Shown piece after piece: positions 19,635 to 28,860 of a stretch of DNA of 64,000 bases (positions are counted from its first letter, which is position 1; each line of letters begins with the position of its first letter). The position numbers were made by a program, and so were the translations under genes. Origin of the DNA: Acidimicrobiales bacterium. Lineage in GTDB: Bacteria; Actinomycetota; Acidimicrobiia; Acidimicrobiales; Acidimicrobilacustridaceae. The stretch covers positions 1 through 64,000 of the forward strand of contig JAGYKS010000022.1 in the NCBI GenBank assembly GCA_018401565.1. The letters are read 5' to 3'. The notes under the pieces were generated by a model that was not told the origin of the DNA, made no database searches, and saw only the letters and a program-made list of their open reading frames with translations.

Positions 19635-22196
19635 TCAGCGACCGGCCAGCAGCCCGGCAGCAGAGGCAGCCAGTGCCACCCGATCCACCTTGGTGCGGTG
19701 ACGGATATCCACCGGCAGACGACCAGTGAGCACTGCGGCCACCGGAGCACTGCACGCGGCGCGCACCGCTGCGGTGGTGGCCAGGTCGGCCAGGGCCAGG
19801 TTGGCATCGGCGTCAACCACCACCACCAGCGCCTGGGTGCCAGCAGGACCCACACCCACCGCAGCCACCGACTGACCGGTGGCCGCCAACACCTCGTGTT
19901 CGGGCACCACACACGGCAGCGGTCCGGCTGCCGGGGTGATGAGGTGGACCACGCGACCCAGCTGGAACAGGCGGCCGTCGGCATCGAGGTACCCGACATC
20001 ACCGGTGCGGTGGAACATGGTGCCGTCGATGGCCACAGTGGCATCACGGGTCAGTCCCCAACGCCGGTCGTACCCCGCACGCATCCACGCCGCCGACACC
20101 AGGATCTCACCCCATGTCGTCGACAGTTTGCCGGGGTCGTCGACATCGGTGATGACGATGTCCACACCGTCCAGCGGTCGACCGGTGCAGGTACCGCCGT
20201 ACGGGCCGGTGGCCGCCGGTGTGGTGCCATCGGTGAGCGGCATGGCCTCGGTCATGCCATACGGAGCCCGCACGTCAGCACCCGTGATGGTCTCGACAGC
20301 GCTGACAAGTTCGGGCGGTACCGGTGCCCCGGCCAGCATGATGAGCTGCATCGGCACGCTCCGCCCACCGGCGGTGTCGACCACCCGCTGGGCGGCCGCC
20401 GGTGACAACCACGCCGTGGTGGTGTCGGCGCTGGCAGCGACAAAGGCATCGAAGTCCAGGGCCCCAGGGGTGACGTCGGCAGGCAGGCTGCAGGTCAGAC
20501 CGAGGGCCGGACCGACCAGGGTGAACGGGGCGAACGAGGTGGTGAACGCCCCCATGGGGAACTGCCCCAGCACCACGTCACGCTGGGCGGCCAACGCACC
20601 GTGGGTGTACACCACCGGCTTGGCCGGCCCGGTGGCACCCGAGGTGTGCACCACGGCTGCGGGTGCTTCAGGATGCAGAGTGGGCAGGGCCTGATCGGAA
20701 CGGGCCTCATCACGATGGGCCTCATCACGATGGGCCTGACCGGAATCGACGTGCCCCGGGGCCGCCGGCACAACCATGTGCCGGGCACCGGGGGTGAGAC
20801 CCACGACTCGCGCCAGCCGGGTCGTGCGGGAGGTGCCGATCGCCCACTGCACGGTGGCAGCCCGCATGAGCCGTCGCATGGGGCGCAGGCCGATCTGGGC
20901 ATCCACGGCCACCACCACTCCCCCAGCCAGCCAGATGCCGTAGGCGGCAGCCAGGCAGTCGGCGCTGGGCGGCACCAGCAGCGCCACCCGATCGCCAGGG
21001 GTGAGGCCGTCGGCCACCAGCCGCGAGGCGATGTGGTGGGCGTGGTCGAACAGCTGTTGCCACGACCGGGTCCCGCCCGGACCCCGATAGGCCACCGACG
21101 TGTCGGTGCTGCGATCCACCAACCCGCTGGTCACCGAGGCAAACCCTGCAGCCGACGTCGACGATGCCGGTGGGGACGATGCCGGCGGGGACGATGCCGG
21201 CGGGGACGATGCCGGTGGGGACGCCGTCAGCGACCCTTGATCCTTTGCCGTGACGGGTTCGCCACCGGTGTCTGGACGTTCGCCAGCTGGCAGTGCGGAT
21301 TCGCCGAGGTCGGGCACCGTGTCCAGCAACCAGGTCCAGGCCACGTCGGCCACCGGGGCGTCGAGGGTGACCAGGTGGGCGGCGGCAGGGAACACCTGAA
21401 TCTGGGCCTGGGGCACACGATCGACGAGATCGGCCAGGAACCGGTGGTGAAACACGGGGTCACGACCACCCCACGCCAACAGCACCGGATAGGTCACCGA
21501 GTCGAGATCCCGGGCCACCTGCTGGAGGGTGATCCATGAGCGGTCGGCAGGACCCACGGGGATGTCAGCGACAAACTCGGCCACCGCATGCCGACGTTCC
21601 CGGCCCCGGTACGGCGCCCGCAGCGCATCACGATGCACAGGATCGGTCATGCGGGCGGTGCCGCCCACAAACGCCGGGGTGCGCTCGCATCCAAACGTTG
21701 CCGCCGAGCGGGCCAGTGCGATGAGCGGTGGCATGCGCACACCATCGGGAAGCCCAACAGCGGTGTTGGTGAGAACAAGGGCCCGACAGTCGAGCTGGGC
21801 GGCAGCACCGATGGTGACCGGACCACCCCAGTCGTGGGCGGCCATCACCACCGGGCCGGCAGTGTGCTGACGGACAAACGCCACCAGTTCGCTGATGCGC
21901 TCGGCCAGGATGCGCGGCGTACCCCGACCAGAAAACCCCATGCCGGTCTGGTCCACGGCCACCACCCGCCACCCCGCCGGCGCCTGGGCCACAAAGTCCT
22001 TCCAGATGTACGACCACGTGGGATTGCCGTGGGTGCACACCAGCGTGCCACGCACCGGGTCGGCGCCATTGTCGAGGATGTGCCATCGCACGGCGGTGCC
22101 GTCAGAGGTCGTGAAGTCCACCAGGCGCGACCACGTCGGATCCAGGCCCCAGTCCCGCATCTGGGCGGCGGTGGGCCCGTGGGCCTGGGCGATCAC
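19635..22196 (-). CDS. OleBC fusion: beta-lactone decarboxylase + beta-lactone synthetase
   Basis: An 853-residue protein. Residues about 1-295 are an alpha/beta hydrolase of the haloalkane-dehalogenase type, with Asp nucleophile in AAHDWGG (D122), acid WGGRDPVFHH and His in AAAHLVTLDAP (H273), as in OleB. A repeat linker (about 325-350) joins an ANL-fold ligase (about 360-853) with P-loop HTSGATGPAK, APYGMTEAMPLT and FHRTGDVGYLD, as in OleC. OleC closes a beta-lactone from the 2-alkyl-3-hydroxy acid; OleB decarboxylates it to an internal cis-olefin. GTG at 22196 overlaps the oleA stop (GTGA). Fused OleBC is known from actinobacteria such as Micrococcus luteus. Confidence 0.88.
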   Translation of the reverse strand: MIAQAHGPTAAQMRDWGLDPTWSRLVDFTTSDGTAVRWHILDNGADPVRGTLVCTHGNPTWSYIWKDFVAQAPAGWRVVAVDQTGMGFSGRGTPRILAERISELVAFVRQHTAGPVVMAAHDWGGPVTIGAAAQLDCRALVLTNTAVGLPDGVRMPPLIALARSAATFGCERTPAFVGGTARMTDPVHRDALRAPYRGRERRHAVAEFVADIPVGPADRSWITLQQVARDLDSVTYPVLLAWGGRDPVFHHRFLADLVDRVPQAQIQVFPAAAHLVTLDAPVADVAWTWLLDTVPDLGESALPAGERPDTGGEPVTAKDQGSLTASPPASSPPASSPPASSPPASSTSAAGFASVTSGLVDRSTDTSVAYRGPGGTRSWQQLFDHAHHIASRLVADGLTPGDRVALLVPPSADCLAAAYGIWLAGGVVVAVDAQIGLRPMRRLMRAATVQWAIGTSRTTRLARVVGLTPGARHMVVPAAPGHVDSGQAHRDEAHRDEARSDQALPTLHPEAPAAVVHTSGATGPAKPVVYTHGALAAQRDVVLGQFPMGAFTTSFAPFTLVGPALGLTCSLPADVTPGALDFDAFVAASADTTTAWLSPAAAQRVVDTAGGRSVPMQLIMLAGAPVPPELVSAVETITGADVRAPYGMTEAMPLTDGTTPAATGPYGGTCTGRPLDGVDIVITDVDDPGKLSTTWGEILVSAAWMRAGYDRRWGLTRDATVAIDGTMFHRTGDVGYLDADGRLFQLGRVVHLITPAAGPLPCVVPEHEVLAATGQSVAAVGVGPAGTQALVVVVDADANLALADLATTAAVRAACSAPVAAVLTGRLPVDIRHRTKVDRVALAASAAGLLAGR
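21160..21224 (-). repeat. 15-bp tandem repeat in the OleB-OleC linker
   Basis: About four copies of GACGATGCCGGTGGG/CGGG encode Ser-Pro-Pro-Ala-Ser units, forming a flexible Pro-rich hinge between the hydrolase and ligase domains. The unit is in frame, so length variation would not break the gene. Confidence 0.8.
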
Positions 22197-23194
22197 CAGA
22201 CCAGTTCGGCGATGGAGCAGTTCAGCCCCGACCCGATGCCACACAACAGGATCCGGTCGCCCGAATGCAGGTCACCCGACACCATCGACAGTGTGTAGGG
22301 CAGGGCGGCAGGGCCCATGTTGCCCAAGGTGGGGTAGGTGAGCGGGACAAGCGCCGGGTCGATGTCCATCAGCTCGCACATCTTGGCGGTGTGCACCGCC
22401 GACACCTGGTGCATCACGTAGGTGTCGCAGTCACGCCACTTCCATCCCTCGGCCTCGGCGGCCGCCACGGTCTCAGAAGCCAACTCGAGGCCGGCGGCCA
22501 GCAGGGCGGCGGTGTCGGTGCGCATGCTCTCGAGGTCACCCACGCACAGGTCGTTGTGCTGGGTGGCGGCGCGCGACACGCTGCCCATGAACGCGTGACC
22601 GTCGGTGCGGGGCGACCCCATCACCATGGCTGCAGCTCCCGAACCCAGGGTGAGGGTGGCGAAATTGGCGAACACGTCGGCGGTGGTGGCCTCGGGAGAT
22701 GACAGCCGGGCCAGAGTGTGCTGCTGGGGCTGGCGGCTGCCCTCGCCGTCCACGATGAGCACGTTTCGGGCGTTGCCGGTTTCGATGGCCATGGCGGCGG
22801 TGTCCATGGCGTTGACGAACCCCAGACAGGCGTTGCCCAGGTCGAAGTTGCGGCATGCCGACGACAGGCCCAGATGGTTGTGCACCGCACACGCCACCGA
22901 CGGCTCCAGGTTGTGTTTGCACACCGACGTGGAAATCAGCAGGTCGATGTCTTCGGGTTGCAGCCCGGCGGCCTCGATGGCCCGACGGCCGGCTATGGCG
23001 GCAGCCTCGTCGAAGGTCGTCCCCTCGGGCCACCAGCGGCGCTCCACGATGCCGGCCAGATCGGCCAGCAAGCCAGCGCGGATGCCACAGCGTTCGTAGG
23101 TGTCAGCGAGTTGCTCGTCGATCCACGCCGATGTCACCACCTCGGGGGCCTCGGCATGGGCCACGGACAGGACATGGGTGTTGGAAAATCGCAT
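22193..23194 (-). CDS. oleA: OleA, head-to-head acyl-CoA condensing thiolase
   Basis: A 333-residue KAS III-like thiolase-fold enzyme. The catalytic residues are C123 (FDLGNACLGF), H262 (YVMHQVSAVH) and N292 (PTLGNMGPAALP). The NLEPSVA segment (E97) corresponds to the glutamate that OleA enzymes use as base for non-decarboxylative condensation, a feature separating OleA from FabH. OleA joins two fatty acyl-CoAs to a 2-alkyl-3-ketoacid. It is the first gene of oleA-oleBC-oleD. Start ATG at 23194; the Shine-Dalgarno sequence is weak. Confidence 0.88.
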   Translation of the reverse strand: MRFSNTHVLSVAHAEAPEVVTSAWIDEQLADTYERCGIRAGLLADLAGIVERRWWPEGTTFDEAAAIAGRRAIEAAGLQPEDIDLLISTSVCKHNLEPSVACAVHNHLGLSSACRNFDLGNACLGFVNAMDTAAMAIETGNARNVLIVDGEGSRQPQQHTLARLSSPEATTADVFANFATLTLGSGAAAMVMGSPRTDGHAFMGSVSRAATQHNDLCVGDLESMRTDTAALLAAGLELASETVAAAEAEGWKWRDCDTYVMHQVSAVHTAKMCELMDIDPALVPLTYPTLGNMGPAALPYTLSMVSGDLHSGDRILLCGIGSGLNCSIAELVW

Positions 23195-23265
23195 GAAGGC
23201 CCCAGCCTACGGCACCCCCGCCTGATTCACCGACGGCAGGACACAAAACGTGCCACCGCCAGCGT

Positions 23266-23421
23266 TCAACCAGGCCTGGAAAGGACCGTCACCATGAACC
23301 CGCCAGCGAGGTCGTCACCGGCGGCAGCCATGTCACGAAAGCGCTGGGCGTCACGGTGCGAGTGGTCGGGGTCATCCCGGGTGATCTGCACCCATTGGCT
23401 CGGTTCGACACTGGCGTTCAT
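23266..23421 (-). pseudogene. N-terminal remnant of a class I SAM-dependent methyltransferase
   Basis: From the ATG at 23421 the peptide reads MNASVEPSQWVQITRDDP, then HSHRDAQRFRDMAAAGDDLA, a pattern typical of the first 45 residues of actinobacterial class I methyltransferases just before the SAM-binding GxGxG loop. It then diverges and stops at 23266; no SAM-binding motif follows before oleA starts. I read it as a truncated gene. A real short protein is less likely. A GGGAGA element precedes the ATG, so it may still be translated. Confidence 0.5.
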
Positions 23422-23472
23422 AAGGTCTCCCGGTGGTCCCGGGGTCGAACCTACCCGCCCAGCCGCCACCAA

Positions 23473-25371
23473 CTACCCCACGGCCACCAACAGGTGGTGC
23501 AGGCCCGACGACCGCCCCGACGGGTTGGCCAACGCCGTGGTGAACGCCTGCGGTGAACCCACCACAGTGACGGCATGCTTGGCCCGGGTGATGGCGGTGT
23601 AGACGAGTTCACGGGTGAGCAGGGGCGAACCCTGCTGCGGCAGCACCACCACCACCTGGTCGGCATACTCCGAGCCCTGGCTCTTGTGGACGGTCATGGC
23701 ATAGGCCCGCTCCACCGGAGGGAGTTCGGCCGGCGTCAGCGACACCAGACCCTGTCGGGCGGCGAACAGCACACGGATCCCGTCGTGGGTGCGCACCACG
23801 AGGCCGATGTCACCGTTGTCGAGCCCGACGCGCGGTGAGTTGACCGTCACCAGCAGGGCTCGACCCACCTCGATGATGCGGTCGGGGTGCAACCCGAGGT
23901 GTTCGTCGATCACGTCGTTGAAGTGCTCCACTCCAAACGGACCGCGTCGGGCGCCGCACAGCACCCTGCTGCCAGCAAGGATGGCGAGCGCCTCAACGTG
24001 CTTGCCACCATCAAGCGACCGGGCGCCGTCGCACACCGCCACGTACGCGCCCAGGACCGGGGCGACAACGTCAGCGGGGGGCCACTGGCCGTCGGGCAGT
24101 TCCACCAAAGTGAGACGTTCGTCGTCACTGGCGCGCATCATGTCCACAGACTCGGGCGCACCGTCTCGCACCAAAGGTGCCAGGTCGGCGATGGGGTTGC
24201 CCTCGGCCACCCGGTACACCTTGCGCAGCTGGTGGACATGACCGCCCAACACCGACTCAGCCAACGTCAGGTCACGCAGCACGCTGCCGGACTCAACACT
24301 TTCGAGCTGGGCCTCGTCGCCCACAAGCAAGACCCGGGCACCGAGACGAACCGCCTCGAGCAGGCGGGCCATGAGTTGCAGCGACACCATGGACGTTTCA
24401 TCCACGATGATCAGGTCATGGGCCAGCGGTCGGTTGGCATGGTGGGCAAAGCGGGTGTCCATCCCCGCAGCACGCCCAAGCAGGCGGTGGATGGTGACCG
24501 GCTCCACTGCCGCCAGGGCGTCGAGCACCTCGGGGGTGACACCGGCAAGCGCATCGGTATCGGCATCGGCAGGCGATCCGGTGGCCTGGAGTGCGGCAGT
24601 GCGGGCGACGTCCTCGGCGTGACCGTCGACGAAGTCACGCAGCATCTCGCTGGCACGGGTGGCGGCCTTGCCGGTGGGGGCACACACCGCCACGGTGACA
24701 TCGTCCCCGGCGGCATGGGCGGCCACGAGATAGGCCAGCAGGCAGCGGGTGAGCGTGTGGGTCTTGCCGGTGCCCGGCCCGCCCGTCAGCACGTTGAACG
24801 ACTGGGTCAGCACGGCCCGGCCCACCTGGTTTTGGGCCGTGTCATCCCCGTCGGTGGGCAGCACGGCATCCACGAAGGCCAGCGCCTCGGCGCTGGGTGG
24901 TGGCGGAGCCGAAGCGGCCAACGCCGTCACCCGTTCAGCCACCGACAGCTCGTCGACGAACTGGCGTTGGGCGTACAACAAGGTGCCCCACAGCACCAGG
25001 GGTCGGCCGTCGGCCAGGGCATCGGCCGACGAGCCCGGGTGGTCGGCGTCCACGACGCGCACCACCTGGTGGGCCCCGTGCAACGCAGCACGCAGATCGC
25101 TGCCGGGTGGCAACGCCGGCGGCTGCCAGTCTGATCCCGACCGGCGCACCGCAGCGTCGAGCATGGAACCAACGTCGTCGGTGTTCACGCAGGCATGGCC
25201 GGTGCGGTGAGCCCACACCGCAAGCGCGGCGGCCAGCAGCACGGCGTCATTGGTGACACCGGCGTGGCGCTCCAGCAGGCTGGCCACCGCCCGCTCGGCA
25301 CCACCGAACAGACCATGGCCGGTGACCGGGTCATGGGCCAGTGGGGCAAGTACGGACGCGGCGTTGGTCAT
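23473..25371 (-). CDS. recD: exodeoxyribonuclease V alpha subunit RecD
   Basis: A 632-residue SF1B helicase: Walker A TGGPGTGKTHTLTR, motif II IIVDETSMVS, VGDEAQLESVESG, and C-terminal motifs AMTVHKSQGSEY and VYTAITRAKHAVTV. With RecB and RecC it forms the helicase-nuclease that resects double-strand breaks and degrades linear DNA. ATG at 25371 overlaps the recB stop (TGATG). The open frame extends upstream over recB, but that part is a shadow. Intact over its whole length. Confidence 0.94.
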   Translation of the reverse strand: MTNAASVLAPLAHDPVTGHGLFGGAERAVASLLERHAGVTNDAVLLAAALAVWAHRTGHACVNTDDVGSMLDAAVRRSGSDWQPPALPPGSDLRAALHGAHQVVRVVDADHPGSSADALADGRPLVLWGTLLYAQRQFVDELSVAERVTALAASAPPPPSAEALAFVDAVLPTDGDDTAQNQVGRAVLTQSFNVLTGGPGTGKTHTLTRCLLAYLVAAHAAGDDVTVAVCAPTGKAATRASEMLRDFVDGHAEDVARTAALQATGSPADADTDALAGVTPEVLDALAAVEPVTIHRLLGRAAGMDTRFAHHANRPLAHDLIIVDETSMVSLQLMARLLEAVRLGARVLLVGDEAQLESVESGSVLRDLTLAESVLGGHVHQLRKVYRVAEGNPIADLAPLVRDGAPESVDMMRASDDERLTLVELPDGQWPPADVVAPVLGAYVAVCDGARSLDGGKHVEALAILAGSRVLCGARRGPFGVEHFNDVIDEHLGLHPDRIIEVGRALLVTVNSPRVGLDNGDIGLVVRTHDGIRVLFAARQGLVSLTPAELPPVERAYAMTVHKSQGSEYADQVVVVLPQQGSPLLTRELVYTAITRAKHAVTVVGSPQAFTTALANPSGRSSGLHHLLVAVG

Positions 25372-28300
25372 CACATGTCCCCCAGGTAGTTGCTGGCTTC
25401 CAGCACCAGGGCGCTCGGGGGTCGCCAGGCGAACACCCCGTTGCGCACACCGTCGATCACCGGGGTGTCGGGGCCGGTCATGCCGCGCACAAACAGGTAG
25501 CACGACGGCCCCAGGTGGGTGTCGATGTCGTAGCCATCCAGGCGCAGCGACAGCATGCGGTGCAGCGCAACGCTGTACACCAGCGCCTGCACCGGATAGT
25601 CGTGATGGACCATCTCGGCGTGCATGGCGTCGGTGGCGTAGGCGGCGACCACCGGGTTGGCACGGTCGTGCAGGGTGTTGGTCTTGTGGTCGGCCAGGGC
25701 GTAGGTCCACCCGTGGGCTGCCGGCACCCGAAGCACGAGGTCGATGCTGCCGGTCATCAGCCCGGCAAAGTCGAGACCGCCGGTGTCGTCGGCCAGACGG
25801 GCGAAATGGTCGGTGAACGGTGAGTCGTGCGCCGCCGCCAATTCGAACAGGCCCCGCACCGCCATCGATGTGCGACCGTCACCAAGGGGGAAATGAAACG
25901 ACAGTTCCGGGATCCGGTCGCCAGCCCGCACGCCGCAAAGCGGGATCCCACCCAAGGCGTCGATGGGTGTGCGCAGGGCGTCGGCCAACCCGGCAACAAG
26001 GTCGTCGGTGTCGATGTCATCGGCGTCGGCATACGAGGTGGCGGCAACGGCCCGACGCAGTTCGTCGTCGAGGGGGTCGGCGGCAAAATCGGTGACCTCC
26101 AGGATCTCGTGCACCCAACTGCCAAAGAACCTGCCGCCGCCCATGCCCAGCAATCTGCCGGTCAGTGGTTCGTCCATGTGATCCTGCGGGGCGACGAGGT
26201 CGATGCCGGGTGCATCGGTGTCGGGTTCGTCGAAACCACCGCCGGTGATGCCGTCGTCGTCGCCATGGGCCGCCGACGTCAACGATGAGTACGACCACCG
26301 GTACCAGGCCGGGTTGGCGACGTGTGCACGGGTGAATTCGGCGGGCACAAACGCGGCGGAGTCGCCGCCCGTTGCGAGCTCGATGCGTGAAGGCTCCACC
26401 ACCTCGGGAATCTTCCGGAGTTCGAAGCCCGACTCAAGCTGGCCCGACCCAGGATGGCCCAGACCCAAGACGGTTCACCAGGTCCGTGAACACGGCCTCG
26501 GTTTCCTCGTCGCTGGGGTTGCGGGGGGTGGCGTGGAGGTCGGTGGTGTCGCCGAACAGCACACGTCCCAACGGACCCTTGTTGGCACCGCGGGTTTGTG
26601 CCCACCACACAACGAGCTGGTGCTGGGCACGGGTGAACGCCACGTACAACAGACGCAGGTCATCGCCGGCGACCTCCACCTCGGCCAGCGCCCCACGCTG
26701 TTTGGGCCCAAAACCGTCAACATCCCACGGCACACCCGGGGCAGCATCCACCATGCGCGTCAGATCCCCGTCGTGGTCCTCTGACCACGAATAGGGCTGG
26801 GAGGACCTCGGGGCCTTGGGGTAGGGCACCAGCACCACCGGGTACTCCAGACCCTTGGACGAATGGATGGTGGTGATCTGCACTGCCTTGGCGTCACTGT
26901 CGACTCGCCGTATCTCGTGGTCGGCCGCGCTGCGGTTGGCCACCAGGCTGTCGAGGGCGTCACGCACAACGGCTGCGGGCTGGTTGCGGCCGTCAAGGCT
27001 GGCATGGAGCAGTTCAACAACATGTTCGAGGTCGGTGAGTCTGCGCTCGGCTTCACCGGTGCGGGCAATGGCCAGCAGCACGTCGGCCTCGGTGCGCAGC
27101 TGTTGGAAAAACCCCATCACCCCGAGATCCTCGAGGTCCACGGCCCACCCCAGACACCGGGTCTGCATGTCCTCCACCCAGGCGTCGTCGAACAGCAGGT
27201 GCAAGGGCTCGTCCACGAACCAGCCCACTGCCAAGGCCCGGACCCGGCGGGCGTCACGATGATCGGCCAGCGCCGCCAGCAGGATGCGCAGCTGCTCCAC
27301 CACGTCGGTGTCGAGCACGTTGCCGATGCGGCTGCGCACCACCGGAATGTTTCGCGCCTCGAGCTCATTGGCAATGGGCTCGGCGTCGTCATGGCTGCGC
27401 ACCAGCACGCAGATGTCGCCGGGCTGCACCTGGCGGGGCTGCCCCGATCCCGACCGGGGATGGATCAGCCCATCGGTGAGCAGGTCCACCACATGGTTGG
27501 CCAGGTCGGCGGCGATGATGCGGACGGGCCAGCGGCGCCAGCAGGTCAGGGGGGTTGCCATTTTTGGAGGGTCGGCGGAGATCGATGGATGACGAGGCAG
27601 CCACCGCAATTGCACGGGTGCCCCGGCGCCGGTGAGTCGTTGGTCAACGTCACTGGCAGGGGTGTCCACCTCCACGTAGCCGATGTTGGCGTCACCAAAG
27701 GTCTTGCCCGCCAACCACGAGTTGAGCACCGCCACCAACGCCGGGTCCGATCGCCAATTGCGCCGCATCTGGCGGGTGGCCATGCGGGGGTCGGCGGCGA
27801 ACTGGAGGTAGGCGGCGATGTCGGCACCGCGGAATCGGTAGATGGCCTGCTTGGGATCAGCCACCGTGATCAGGGCCAGAAACGGGTCGTCGGGGCCGGC
27901 GCTTGGAGCGAACGTGGTGGAAAACAGTTTCCACATGGCGTTGTCGGTGTCCTGGAACTCGTCGATGAGGGCCAGGCGGTAACGCTTGCGCAGCGTGGCC
28001 TGCAGGCCGGCACCGAGGTCACCGTCGCCGAGCAACCGCACCAGTTCGACGATGAGGTCGTCGAAACCCAGCACGCCACTGGCGATCCGGGTGGCCCGGA
28101 TGCGCTCAATGAGCTGGCTGACCAGCACCGACCAACGTCGGGCCATGGCAGTGGCATCGCCGCTTGCATCGGGGGCGGCATCGCCAGGACATCGCCTTGC
28201 ATCGGTGGCAGCGGCGGCGGGCTCAGCGTCGTTGTCGGCTGTCGGTGCGGGATGGGCCGACAGATTGCCGGACAGTTCCTTGAGGACCTTGTGCAGGTCG

Positions 28301-28860
28301 GCCTCGACCTTGTCAGGGCTGCGTTCACTGGTCGCGGCCAGGATGTCGGGATCGGCGGCCAGAAGGGAAACCAGTTCGTCACGCAACAGCTGGCTGGTGA
28401 TGCGGGAGTTGTCCTCGGCCAACTCCGCAGAAGCCAGGTCACCGGCACCCAGACCCACCTCGGCCAAAGCCCGCTGGAAGAACCCGTGAATGGTGGTGAT
28501 CGTGGCGGCGTCGATGGTGACCATGGCGGTCTCGAGACGACGCCGGTACACCTCACGCTCGGCGTCGCTGCACGCAGCGATGCGGGCCATCCACGGTGGG
28601 GTGCCATCGGGAACGGTGTCGGCCATCAGCACGGCCAGAACGTGGGCCAGCTGTTGGCGGGTCTTCTCGCGCATCTCGGCGGCGGCTGCCCGGGTGAACG
28701 TGACCATGAGCAGTTGCTCGGTGCGCAGGTCCTGCTCCACCACGTAGCGGGCCACCAGGGCGGTGAGGGCGTAGGTCTTGCCGGTTCCGGCACTGGCCTC
28801 CAGCAACAGCCAGCCCGACGGCAGGTCGCCATCGAGGTCGAAGTCGGCGACACCGGTCAT
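25371..28860 (-). CDS. recB: exodeoxyribonuclease V beta subunit RecB, one frameshift
   Basis: The helicase part has Walker A LLEASAGTGKTYALT (about residue 20), LMVTFTRAAAAEMREK, LIDEFQDTDNAMWKLF, VADPKQAIYRFRGADI, ITTIHSSKGLEYPVVL and LYVAFTRAQHQLVV. The C-terminal nuclease lies in another frame after about 26445 and has the RecB-family motif SIDLVL followed by ALADHKTN, with catalytic Asp and Lys. Joined length is about 1160 residues, as expected. ATG at 28860 overlaps the recC stop (ATGA). Confidence 0.92.
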
